A stretch of 64,000 nt of DNA from assembly GCF_025398735.1 (NCBI RefSeq), contig NZ_CP104694.1:3125001-3189000 (forward strand), in the 5' to 3' direction. Positions within the stretch are counted from its first letter, which is position 1; each line of letters begins with the position of its first letter. The notes under the pieces were generated by a model. It was not told the DNA's origin, did no database searches, and saw nothing but the letters and a program-made list of their open reading frames with translations. The translations under genes and the position numbers were made by a program. The stretch comes from Tahibacter amnicola. Lineage in GTDB: Bacteria; Pseudomonadota; Gammaproteobacteria; Xanthomonadales; Rhodanobacteraceae. Below are positions 46,146 to 54,512 of the stretch, piece after piece.

Positions 46146-49115
46146 TCACTCCGGTCGGACCAGATACACCGGGTGGGCGCCGCCCACCACCCAGGCCAGG
46201 CAATCGAGCGAAGGCACATAGGCGAGCGAGGCGATATGGTTGTGACTGGACAGCGTCGCCGGCAGAGTGGGGCCGCTCACGGTGACGCTGTCGATGATCC
46301 AGGTACCTGTGACCGGATCGCCCGCCGGCGGGGTCAGCCGCGTCAGTGTGTTGCCGCCGCCGTTGGGCGCCCAGTAGTACTTGCCGCGCCAGGGGGCAAA
46401 CACGTTGTAGCTGCCGGGCAGGATGCCGCTAGTGTTCAGCAGCTGCCAGCCCACGGTGGGATTGCCCGGATCGAATGCGTAGAGCTGCCCTTGCGCCCCC
46501 TGGCGGATCAGAAGACCCGCATGGAGGAAGCTACGCCCGCCGGTGACGCCAGCCACTGGCCAGTTGAAGGTGCCTACTGTCTTGAAGGTGCGGTCGGACA
46601 GGTCGAGGTACTCGACATCGCGATACCGTTCCAGGTTGGTCGGAAGGTTCCAGACGCGCGAACGCGCCGCGTCGAATACCGCACATCCTTCGTAATTCGT
46701 GCGCGCTGAGATTGCGTCCGTGTACCGCGAATGGGTAACTCTTGCTTCGCCCAGTTCGGTCCGATGCACGGCGCCACCCGTCACTGATTCATGCGCAATG
46801 GCGCCGCCCGTGACATGCAGCAGGCTGCCGCGCGGGCCGCCGCCGAGAGCTGGCGGCAACCAGACCTGATTCTGGTAGGTATGACGCGCGGCCGGTGTGC
46901 CATTGCTGCCGATGATTTCGTAGTACGGAGCCCCTGTCGTATCGCTCAGCCGGTGATTGTCGCGGCTGGGCGTCGCGTTGGGATTGACCGGGTCCAGCCG
47001 TTTCCAGCGTGCGTCCGTGAAGTCGAACAGCGCCGCCGAATAGTTGCGCCCGTCCGCGTGCCCGCCGGATGCAACGCCTGCCACGTAGGCGCCGCCCGCG
47101 GACCATTCCGGTGCCATCACGCCAGTGCACCAGGCCATCCACACCACCAGGTTCCACTGGCTGGGCGCGAGCTCGGGCGGCTTGATGTCCCCAAAGGTGT
47201 TCGCGCCGATGGCAACGACGCTGCCGCCGGCCGGTAGCGCATACGGTGGAGCGAACGTCGCGCTGGCGCCATAGCCGGGAAGCGCGCGACCGGCGATGAC
47301 TGCGCCCATGTCCGGTGCGGCGCCGCTGTAGCCGTCCGTGATATTGGGGATGGCGATGCCGGCATTTTTCGGAGAGCTGCCAGCCGCCAGCGCAGGCACG
47401 TGCAATGTCGTCACTTCAACCAGATGGTTGGCTCCGACAGTGACTGCGGTCGAAAAGGGATTGGTGGTCGTCACCACATCGAATTGATGGCGACGCGTGG
47501 AGGTTCCGAACACCGGCGTCGTTGCCGCCTGTCCCGTACCGGCGATGGCCGCGGTGATGGTGCCGTAGGAAGCGCCGCTGTTGGACCACCAGGTGGAGCC
47601 ATCGGGGAACCAGGCATTGTGAGTGAAATCGATGGGATTGCAGCCGGTCGATTCGACGGCCAGCGTTGCCCCCGAACTGCCGCGGTAGATCAGGATATTG
47701 TTGCGGTAACCCCAGTTGCGCAGCCCGCCGTTGTTGAACTGCACCCAGCCCCAGCCGGTGGTTCCCTCGGTCCGGACAATCGTGTTGTTGTAGATAAAGA
47801 AGCCGCTGCTGGTGGAGTTCAGCTTGAACGGTCCACGCATCGTGTTGATCGCAACGTTGCGGAAGCAATAGAGCGGCCCGCCGTACACGGGATCGACCGA
47901 CAGCAAGGTGGCGCAATTGGTGATGTGATTGTCGTAGAAGCCGAGATTGCGCGTGCCGTAATCCGCTTCGAAGGCATCGTCGCCGGTCATCGTCACCTTG
48001 TTGCGGTAGAAATGAACAGCCGCAGACATCGTTCCGGCGATCACCGCAAAGGCGTCGCCAAACCCGTGCAGCGTATTGTTGAAGGCACAGTTTCCTTCGC
48101 CCGGAAGGCAAATGCCGTCGTCGTTCCAGGTGGCATTGGATTCGATCTCGGCCTGGGACCAGGGATTGTTGCCGGTCAACGTGCAGTGATGCACCAGGAC
48201 GCCGCGTACCGTGGCATGGGCCTTGATGCCGACATCGACGCCGGTGATCACCAGGTTGCGCAGCGTGATGTTGGTCTGGCCCGGCGCGCCGTTCCAGAAC
48301 TCGATGCCGCGCGAGGAAGCATTGGTTCCCGAGTTGGTGCCTGAACCCTGCAAGGTCAGGTTCTCGATCGTGACGTGGGATGCGCCAAGAATCTGCAACA
48401 CGCGGCTGGGGCTGCTCAGGACAGTTCCCGCCTGCGAGGCGCCACGGATCACGATGGGTTGTTCCTGCGTACCGGAGCGGGAGATCTGCAGGCCCAGGTT
48501 GGTGTAGTTGCCGGCGGCCAGTTCCAGCACGTCGCCAGGGTTCAAGCCGGCCAGCATGCTGACCAGGTTGCCAGGATTGGCGGTCTTGTTGGGCGTGCCG
48601 GCCGCCGCAGGCAGCGGGCGTGTGGCGGCCTGCGTGGTATACACCTGCACTGCCTGGCCAATTTCGTTGACGATGAGCTGGATGTCGTAGGTGCGGCCCG
48701 GTTGCAGATCGAAGATCGTGCCGCCAAAGGCATCGACGGGCCCGACTGGTCCGGGTTCGCTGAAATCCGGCCGGATCCGCGCCAGCGGATGCGCAACCTT
48801 CCAGCTCGTTTCGCCCGCAAGGCGGTAGCGCATTTCGATCGACGTCGTGTAGGCAAACGCACGGGTAGTTGGCAGGTAGACGCCGATCTGTTCAGGCGTT
48901 GCCTGTTCCAGCGTGAATGTCAGGCCGCTGAGACCGTTCTGGAATCCATCGACGAAAATACGATCGTCGCTCTGTGCGAAGGCCGGCAAGGACCAGCCGC
49001 CCCATGCCAGGACGCCTGTGCCCAGGGCCCACTGCAGCATCGATCGGCGCTGCGTGTCCACGGTGGACGAATCGTGGTCATCCGGTGGAGGGGTGTCGGT
49101 CGGCGTGGGGCTCAT
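46146..49115 (-). CDS. Tat-exported right-handed beta-helix protein with propeller-like C-terminal half
   Basis: 989 residues. Tat signal with Arg23-Arg24 (TQRRSMLQWALG), cleavage near AFAQ. Directly after it comes DRIFVDGFQNG (51-61), the motif seen at the C termini of neighbours. A fibronectin-like domain (about 60-170) is followed by a parallel beta-helix (about 175-560) of the chondroitinase-B/alginate-lyase (PL6) type with LNPGDVLELAAGNY and repeated N-x-x-I rungs. The last 350 residues have propeller-like repeats (SRDNHRLSDTTG, GGRSFLHAGLLI). It is probably a secreted polysaccharide-degrading or -binding enzyme. There are 123 bases between it and the hydroxylase genes. Confidence 0.8.
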   Translation of the reverse strand: MSPTPTDTPPPDDHDSSTVDTQRRSMLQWALGTGVLAWGGWSLPAFAQSDDRIFVDGFQNGLSGLTFTLEQATPEQIGVYLPTTRAFAYTTSIEMRYRLAGETSWKVAHPLARIRPDFSEPGPVGPVDAFGGTIFDLQPGRTYDIQLIVNEIGQAVQVYTTQAATRPLPAAAGTPNKTANPGNLVSMLAGLNPGDVLELAAGNYTNLGLQISRSGTQEQPIVIRGASQAGTVLSSPSRVLQILGASHVTIENLTLQGSGTNSGTNASSRGIEFWNGAPGQTNITLRNLVITGVDVGIKAHATVRGVLVHHCTLTGNNPWSQAEIESNATWNDDGICLPGEGNCAFNNTLHGFGDAFAVIAGTMSAAVHFYRNKVTMTGDDAFEADYGTRNLGFYDNHITNCATLLSVDPVYGGPLYCFRNVAINTMRGPFKLNSTSSGFFIYNNTIVRTEGTTGWGWVQFNNGGLRNWGYRNNILIYRGSSGATLAVESTGCNPIDFTHNAWFPDGSTWWSNSGASYGTITAAIAGTGQAATTPVFGTSTRRHQFDVVTTTNPFSTAVTVGANHLVEVTTLHVPALAAGSSPKNAGIAIPNITDGYSGAAPDMGAVIAGRALPGYGASATFAPPYALPAGGSVVAIGANTFGDIKPPELAPSQWNLVVWMAWCTGVMAPEWSAGGAYVAGVASGGHADGRNYSAALFDFTDARWKRLDPVNPNATPSRDNHRLSDTTGAPYYEIIGSNGTPAARHTYQNQVWLPPALGGGPRGSLLHVTGGAIAHESVTGGAVHRTELGEARVTHSRYTDAISARTNYEGCAVFDAARSRVWNLPTNLERYRDVEYLDLSDRTFKTVGTFNWPVAGVTGGRSFLHAGLLIRQGAQGQLYAFDPGNPTVGWQLLNTSGILPGSYNVFAPWRGKYYWAPNGGGNTLTRLTPPAGDPVTGTWIIDSVTVSGPTLPATLSSHNHIASLAYVPSLDCLAWVVGGAHPVYLVRPE

Positions 49116-49416
49116 GGCGGTCCAGGGAGGAGGGAGTGTTTCCCCAGCCTAGTGGCGCCAGTGTGCCTGGATCCCGTGAGCCGGTCACGAAATAGGCGTC
49201 AAATGCGGAAGATGGTGGCTGCCAGGTTGGCAACACGGGCAAAGGTGGCGCCGCGCCAGTACTGAAACACGTTTGCTACGCAATCGATATCGGCGCGGCA
49301 CACCACAATGCCGTTCAACCGTAACGAGGGATTGGACTTTGCGCAGACGTATCGGCGACAGATGGGATGGAGCAGGGGATCGGCGTATCGCGAGCCGTTG
49401 CGGCAGCGGATACAGA
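49116..49416. other. Intergenic region without a recognisable gene
   Basis: The region carries a purine-rich leader before the Tat protein start. An 85-codon frame on the minus strand (49199-49456) starts inside the terminator hairpin and has no RBS or domain; it is not called. Confidence 0.5.
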
Positions 49417-49448
49417 AACGCCGGCCCCTGCTTCCAGGGGCCGGCGTT
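49417..49448 (-). terminator. Strong intrinsic terminator of the 23-residue gene
   Basis: A perfect 14-bp stem (AACGCCGGCCCCTG and complement) with a 4-base loop is followed on the minus strand by TTTCTGT. It lies 12 bases after the stop of the small gene. Confidence 0.88.
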
Positions 49449-49460
49449 CGGAACAACCGT

Positions 49461-49532
49461 TCAGCGCTTGCCGCGGCTGACCAGGGCGCTGCGCAGGCGG
49501 TTTTTGCGACGACGGAGGCGGGCGAGTTTCAT
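49461..49532 (-). CDS. Very basic 23-residue small protein
   Basis: An ATG at 49532 is preceded by AAGGAGATTCCC, an excellent RBS at correct spacing, and the 24-codon frame is followed 12 bases later by a strong intrinsic terminator. The product has 11 Arg/Lys among 23 residues (MKLARLRRRKN, then RLRSALVSRGKR) and no acidic residue. It is a self-contained transcription unit, not a leader of a downstream gene. It could bind RNA, DNA or ribosomes, or associate with membranes; it does not match a ribosomal protein I know. Too short for ordinary gene callers. Confidence 0.68.
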   Translation of the reverse strand: MKLARLRRRKNRLRSALVSRGKR

Positions 49533-49580
49533 GGGAATCTCCTTGGTAAGGATCGTGGGGGCCGGATTGTCGCACAGACG

Positions 49581-49602
49581 GCCGGTTCAGCGGAAAACCG
49601 GC
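49581..49602 (-). terminator. Hairpin after the zinc-ribbon membrane protein gene
   Basis: A 7-bp stem (GCCGGTT and AACCGGC) with an 8-base loop lies 17 bases beyond the stop at 49619. Part of it forms TTTTCC on the minus strand. Confidence 0.5.
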
Positions 49603-49618
49603 TCGGACCGGACGCGGC

Positions 49619-49957
49619 TCAGCCCAGTGCGGGCGGGACGTGGCATTCCAGGCCGCAGTGGCAGCACCGTCCGACACGCGGAAGCGTCCGCAGCACGATC
49701 CGCAGCACGCCCTGGAAACGCTCACCGCACCGGGGACAGGGCGCGTTGACAGCGCGCGACCAGAAGTACCACGTCGTCAGGCCGGCTACGACGTCAACCG
49801 GGATGCCGACGGCAGGCATGTAACGGGCGGCCAGGCCCCCGACTATTCCGGCGGGCACGGTGATGAACAGGATCGTGATGGCGCTGTCGCGCATCGCGAC
49901 GAGGCGCGCCAGCTCGGGCTGATAGTCGCGTGGATCGTCAGGGGGCGTGGCGGACAT
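49619..49957 (-). CDS. Small membrane protein with C-terminal zinc ribbon
   Basis: 112 residues from the ATG at 49957 (MSATPPDDPRDYQPELARLV). Two hydrophobic helices (AITILFITVPAGIVGGLAA and a second around VDVVAGLTTWYFW) are followed by four-cysteine zinc ribbon CPRCGERF ... CCHCGLECH. The topology puts the ribbon in the cytoplasm if the N terminus is cytoplasmic. Unknown function. The start is chosen because the longer frame adds only Arg/Pro-rich sequence. Confidence 0.72.
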   Translation of the reverse strand: MSATPPDDPRDYQPELARLVAMRDSAITILFITVPAGIVGGLAARYMPAVGIPVDVVAGLTTWYFWSRAVNAPCPRCGERFQGVLRIVLRTLPRVGRCCHCGLECHVPPALG

Positions 49958-50042
49958 TGGCGGTCGGAGCGATGGAATGGGGTCACCGGAGTACGTGGAA
50001 GGAAGGCTGTTTCCCCGGGCCATGGGGCGGCCTGAACGTGCG

Positions 50043-50933
50043 TCAACGGCAGCAGCGGTCGAGTATCCGCTGGGCCTGGGTGCGCGCCTGGGCAACCTGC
50101 GCCGGCGTCAGCGCGCTCGCAAGCCGTGTCAGGTCCGCGCGGTGGCTTTCGCCGGCGTCGACCTGGACCAGCGCTTCGGTATAGGCATAGGCCAGCAGCG
50201 GGTCCGTCTTCTGCGCGATGCCGCTTTCGTAGCCACTGGCCAACATGCCAAGTGCGTCGATGCTGCCGCGATCGACCGCCGCCTGCAGCAGGCGGGTACG
50301 GTCGTCACGATAACGAACAACGGCTTCGGGGTCGGTCAGCATCTGGGTCGCATTTCCGAGTGCCTTTCGTCCGACGTGGGCGTAGCTCAGCTGGGCTTCC
50401 AGGTGCCCGGCGTTGGCGGCCTGCAGCAGCCACGCGTAGGCAGTCTGGAGCTGCTGGGCGGTAACGCCCGTGCAGTCACGCAGGTCGCGCTCCAGGTCGT
50501 CGCGTTCACCGGCGGTGAGGTTGGCGACGGGCTGCCCGGTTCGCTCATCCAGCCGAAGGCAGCGGTCGAGCGCGCCGAACAGCGCGTACGCGGCAACGGC
50601 ATCGCCCTGCCGGGCTGCAGGCTCCAGGCGATTCCAGCTGTCGGTCACGGCGCCGGCTGGTGCGGGTGTGTGGTCCTGCCACTGCACAGCGCGCGGGAAG
50701 GCCGGATTGATGGACCGGAACGCGGCTGCTGCAGCTGCCCGGTCCGCCGCGGCAGGCGCGGGCGTGGACGTCGCGTGGGGGCCGCCGCTGGCGGAACCGG
50801 ACGCTTTCGCGGACGTAGCAGAAACCGGCGGGGAGCCGGTTCGCTGCTGTGGCGCGGCGCTGAAATGCCACGTTACCAGTGCGCCAAGCATGGTGATACC
50901 CGCCAGGGCACTGAGCAGAAGGCGTCGATTCAT
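50043..50933 (-). CDS. Membrane-anchored Sel1-like repeat protein
   Basis: 296 residues from the ATG at 50933. An N-terminal signal anchor (MNRRLLLSALAGITMLGALVT) is followed by an Ala/Ser/Pro-rich linker (about 28-70). The rest is helical, with Sel1/TPR-like pairs (GDAVAAYALFGALDRC, AYAWLLQAANAGHLEAQLSY, GSIDALGMLASGYESG) that normally mediate protein contacts. It is located in the periplasm. Divergent from the beta-helix gene; the 277 bases between them must hold both promoters. Confidence 0.75.
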   Translation of the reverse strand: MNRRLLLSALAGITMLGALVTWHFSAAPQQRTGSPPVSATSAKASGSASGGPHATSTPAPAAADRAAAAAAFRSINPAFPRAVQWQDHTPAPAGAVTDSWNRLEPAARQGDAVAAYALFGALDRCLRLDERTGQPVANLTAGERDDLERDLRDCTGVTAQQLQTAYAWLLQAANAGHLEAQLSYAHVGRKALGNATQMLTDPEAVVRYRDDRTRLLQAAVDRGSIDALGMLASGYESGIAQKTDPLLAYAYTEALVQVDAGESHRADLTRLASALTPAQVAQARTQAQRILDRCCR

Positions 50934-51210
50934 CGGGTCCACGGATCTCGCAGGATTCCAGGCGTCGATGGAGTCTGCCACTCCCGGCAGCCGCCTAGAA
51001 GCGGCCGCTGCCCTCGTCGCCGAAGAGGGCGCTGTTGGCGCATTTGGGAAAGACGGCCTGCGCAGGCGCGTGCTAAGCCTGTTCCCTGTGCCGTCCCACC
51101 ATCCCCGAACCGGGGCCGTTGGTCGGCCCTGGCCCCATAGTGTGATAGCCGCCCGCGCCGGGCGGGTGCACCGTGGGGATACTCCGGCCGCCTTCCACCA
51201 GGGACCCGTC

Positions 51211-52587
51211 ATGCGTCATCCAATCGCCCTCCTGTTGATTCTGCTGGCTGCCGGGGCTCCGGCGACGGCCGCGACCTACCGCGTTGGTCCGTCACAGTCG
51301 TATACGAACCTTAACCAGCTGTTCGCGGCGGTGGACCTGGGGCCGGGTGATGTCGTGGAAGTCGACGGCGGCGTGATCTATGACGTCGGTACGCCCGGCG
51401 TGATCGTTCCGCAGGAGGATGGCGGGGCGGCAGGCAATCCGGTCATTCTTCGCGGTATCCGGATCAACAACCAGCGGCCGCACCTGCGCGGTGGCACCAA
51501 CACCATCGAATTCCGTCTGTCGAACCACGTGGTGTTCGAGGGGTTCGAGGTCAGCGGTACCGGCAACACCTCGACCGGCACCTTCCGCTGCGTGTATCAC
51601 CATGCGCACGACATCGTGATTCGCGACGCGTATATCCATGATTGTCCACGCCACGGCATCCTCGGTGCGGACAACGACTCCGGTTCGCTCACCGTCGAGT
51701 ATTCCGAGGTGTTCAACGCCGGCTCCAACGGCGGCAATCACGCGATCTACATGGCGACGGACGAGATCGAATACCCCGGCGCCGTGTTTCGCCTGCAGTA
51801 CAGCTACATCCACGACAGCCAGTTCGGCACCGGCGAGGGCGGCAACCTGATCAAGAGCCGCGCGGAACGCAACGAGATCTACTACAACTGGCTGGAAGGA
51901 GGGTATTACCACGAGCTCGAACTGATCGGGCCCGACCCCGACGGCGGCGTGCCGGAAGACCAGGCGCGCGAGGATTCGGACGTCGTGGGCAATGTCATCG
52001 TCCACACCAGCGACTTCGGTGCGATCCTGCGCTTTGGCGGCGATGCGACGGGGCAGAGCTTCGGGCGCTATCGCTTCGTCAACAACACGGTGGTGCGACT
52101 GGGCGCGATCAACGACGTGCCCACGGTTTTCCGCCTGTTTGACGGTATTGAATCGCTGGCGGCGTACAATAACGTGCTGTGGCGTGACGGTGCCAACGCG
52201 CTGCGCGTGGTGCGCGAAGTCGAGGCTGACTGGGCCACAGGCAGCTCGCAGATCATCGGCAGCAACAACTGGATCGACAACGGGTCGACCTTCATCCCGG
52301 CCGGATTCAGCGCGACGACCCTGGGGGCGACCCCGGGATTTGTCGACAGCCTGAACTTCGATTACCGGCCGGCGGCGGGTAGCCCGCTGCTCAACGCGGG
52401 CAACGGTGCGGTCACGCTTCCCTCGGCATACGCCATCAGCAACCCGCTGTTCCCGCCGGCGTTCCACCCGCCGGCGCGCACGCTGATTCCGGTCGGTACC
52501 GCAGCGGCGCGCGTGGCGAGCGGTGCAATCGACGTCGGTGCCTTCGAGCTTGCATCGGATGTGATCTTCGCAAACGGCTTCCAATGA
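51211..52587 (+). CDS. Secreted right-handed beta-helix protein with GF(E/Q) C-terminal motif
   Basis: 458 residues from the ATG at 51211 with AGGGA upstream; signal peptide MRHPIALLLILLAAGAPATAA. Parallel beta-helix repeats fill most of the chain (GDVVEVDGGVIYDVG, NHVVFEGFEVSGTGN, HDIVIRDAYIHDCPRHG, RFVNNTVVRLG), as in secreted polysaccharide lyases and related proteins. No lyase active-site set can be assigned by eye. It ends in DVIFANGFQ, the motif found on other exported proteins nearby. Confidence 0.82.
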   Translation: MRHPIALLLILLAAGAPATAATYRVGPSQSYTNLNQLFAAVDLGPGDVVEVDGGVIYDVGTPGVIVPQEDGGAAGNPVILRGIRINNQRPHLRGGTNTIEFRLSNHVVFEGFEVSGTGNTSTGTFRCVYHHAHDIVIRDAYIHDCPRHGILGADNDSGSLTVEYSEVFNAGSNGGNHAIYMATDEIEYPGAVFRLQYSYIHDSQFGTGEGGNLIKSRAERNEIYYNWLEGGYYHELELIGPDPDGGVPEDQAREDSDVVGNVIVHTSDFGAILRFGGDATGQSFGRYRFVNNTVVRLGAINDVPTVFRLFDGIESLAAYNNVLWRDGANALRVVREVEADWATGSSQIIGSNNWIDNGSTFIPAGFSATTLGATPGFVDSLNFDYRPAAGSPLLNAGNGAVTLPSAYAISNPLFPPAFHPPARTLIPVGTAAARVASGAIDVGAFELASDVIFANGFQ

Positions 52588-52635
52588 GGGCAGCGGTGCG
52601 GCGGTCGCGTCCATGAGGCAGGGCGTGAATGGGGT

Positions 52636-52651
52636 GCGTACAAACGTACGC
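52636..52651. promoter_or_regulatory. GCGTAC/GTACGC dyad upstream of the HExxH peptidase gene
   Basis: GCGTAC-AAAC-GTACGC forms a 6-bp inverted repeat about 105 bases before the start codon at 52756. It shares the GTAC core with the dyad at 4503-4521. A hairpin or operator role is possible. Confidence 0.3.
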
Positions 52652-52755
52652 CCTCGCTCTGGCGCGAATTTCGTGCGTACTGGCTTACAGGGCGGGGCAC
52701 TGTGCAGTAAAACGGAACGTTCACCGGTCTCGTGGCAAAACCCGGATGAACTGCC

Positions 52756-54153
52756 ATGGACTCAGCCCACGGCTATCGCGAAGCAATGTGCCGGATGATC
52801 GCCGTCATGCGGCAGCCTGGCGCATTGCGGCGGATACTGGTGAATGCAGGCATGACGGTCGCGGTCTTGGGCGCCGGCCCTGCGCCCGGCGCCGTGGGGC
52901 TGCGCTATGACGTATATCTGGACACCCTGGATGCCGCCCGCGTCGAAGTGCGTTGCGAGGACTGTTCCCAGCTGCCGACGCTTCACGCGCTGTCCAACGC
53001 GGCCGTCCGACGGCTGCAGTCGACCACGCTGGAAGGATGGGCGCTGCATGAAAAGCGGCTGAGCCCGGCAGCCGGACAGAAGCGTGCCAGCTATGTCGAA
53101 GCGTTCCATGGCGACGGTGCAGCAGATCGTGTGATCACCGGCCGCAGCAAGGCTGTCCTGGTGACCGATCCGCGCGAGTGGTTGTGGGTACCGGATTCCT
53201 GGAGCCATGAACGTCCACTCGAGGTGGCCTTTCATCTGCCGGAAGGCATTGAAGTGGCCACACCCTGGCCACTCGTCAGGGGGACGGACGAGCACTACAC
53301 CGTCGTGCCCTGGCTGCGTCATATGGACGGCGCGGTGGTATTCGCGCCGATGACCCGGCGAGCTGTCCCCCTCGGCGAGGCCGTCGTGCGGATCAGTGTC
53401 GTCGGTGCGGCGATGCCGCGCGCTGACGAATACGCTACGTGGGTGGTAGCGTGCGCGCGTGCGCTGGCTGACACGTTTGGCCGTTTTCCGGTGCCGCTGA
53501 CCCAGGTGGTCGTGATGCCGGTGGCGCGTGCGCGCGAGCCGGTGCCGTTCGGCCATGTGGTCCGTGGACTGGGCAACACGGTCATCCTCTACATCGACCC
53601 GGTCGCGACCCTCGCCGAGTTGCAGGCCGACTGGACCTTGACGCACGAGCTTTCGCACCTGGCGCACCCATTTCTCGGTGAACAGGGACGCTGGCTGGCC
53701 GAGGGGCTTGCCGGCTACTACCAGAACGTTGCACGGGCCCGTTCCGGTGTGCTGACGGCGGCGACCGCCACTGCGAACCTCCAGCGCAGCTTCACGGCAA
53801 CGGCAAAGGAAGACGATCGCGGCCCGATCGACGAGGCGGGCCGCATGCGCACCTACTGGACGGGCGCCGTCATGGCGCTGGACATGGATATCCAGCTGGC
53901 CGCAGCGAAGGGGCGCTTTCCGTCGCTCGCCGCCGCGATGGGTGAATTTGCCAGGCACAACCTGCCATCATCGCGCGCCTGGCGGCCGGACGACTACATG
54001 GCCGAGCTGGATCGGCTGGGTGGAACGCGCATTTTCAGCACTACCTACCAGCGCTACTTTGCATCGACCGAGTTCCCCCCGTTTGCAGAGGCGATTTCCC
54101 GGGCGGCGGATACATTTACGCGCCAGAATCACTCTTCGAATGCTCTGGATTAA
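52756..54153 (+). CDS. Gluzincin-type HExxH metallopeptidase (M1/M61-like)
   Basis: 465 residues. Zinc site HELSH at 297-301 with the third ligand Glu316 in WLAEGLAGYYQ, the gluzincin arrangement. A beta-rich N-terminal domain (about 50-220) precedes it, as in M61-like glycyl aminopeptidases and M1 relatives. The first 35 residues contain a weak signal-like stretch (LRRILVNAGMTVAVLGAG); export is uncertain. The start could also be one of the Met codons at residues 11, 14 or 18. Substrate unknown. Confidence 0.78.
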   Translation: MDSAHGYREAMCRMIAVMRQPGALRRILVNAGMTVAVLGAGPAPGAVGLRYDVYLDTLDAARVEVRCEDCSQLPTLHALSNAAVRRLQSTTLEGWALHEKRLSPAAGQKRASYVEAFHGDGAADRVITGRSKAVLVTDPREWLWVPDSWSHERPLEVAFHLPEGIEVATPWPLVRGTDEHYTVVPWLRHMDGAVVFAPMTRRAVPLGEAVVRISVVGAAMPRADEYATWVVACARALADTFGRFPVPLTQVVVMPVARAREPVPFGHVVRGLGNTVILYIDPVATLAELQADWTLTHELSHLAHPFLGEQGRWLAEGLAGYYQNVARARSGVLTAATATANLQRSFTATAKEDDRGPIDEAGRMRTYWTGAVMALDMDIQLAAAKGRFPSLAAAMGEFARHNLPSSRAWRPDDYMAELDRLGGTRIFSTTYQRYFASTEFPPFAEAISRAADTFTRQNHSSNALD

Positions 54154-54512
54154 GTAGCGTCATCTTGTGGCGCCAGCGTAAGTGGCGATTGCCTGTCCGT
54201 GCTGCAACGCACGGATGGGTGCGCTGCATTATCTCGGCGGGCTCGACCAATTGTGTCGGAATGTGAAACGAGCACTGGGTCACATGTCGGTGGTGCGTAG
54301 GCTATTTGCTTGCCGCTTCTTGTCGATTTCGTCCGTGTCTGCGCCGCAAGCGCCCACGCAACACGCCTGTCGCGCGACCTAGTATCTCGCGCCCGCCGGT
54401 GGCGCCGCTCTGCAGATGTCGCGCGCGGCGCCATCCTGATTTTCTTCATTGATATCCGCGCGGGTTTTCCTCCTCCATTTTCTGCTCGCACAGACCCATT
54501 CCGGGGAGACCT
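54154..54512. other. Intergenic region upstream of the collagenase-like gene
   Basis: These 359 bases are less GC-rich than the surroundings. They have no gene-like frame with RBS or domain. GGGGAGA at the right edge is the RBS for the ATG at 54513. Confidence 0.5.

Noticed and set aside
49199-49456. 85-codon open frame on the minus strand
   Set aside because: It starts within the terminator hairpin of the 23-residue gene and has no RBS or domain.
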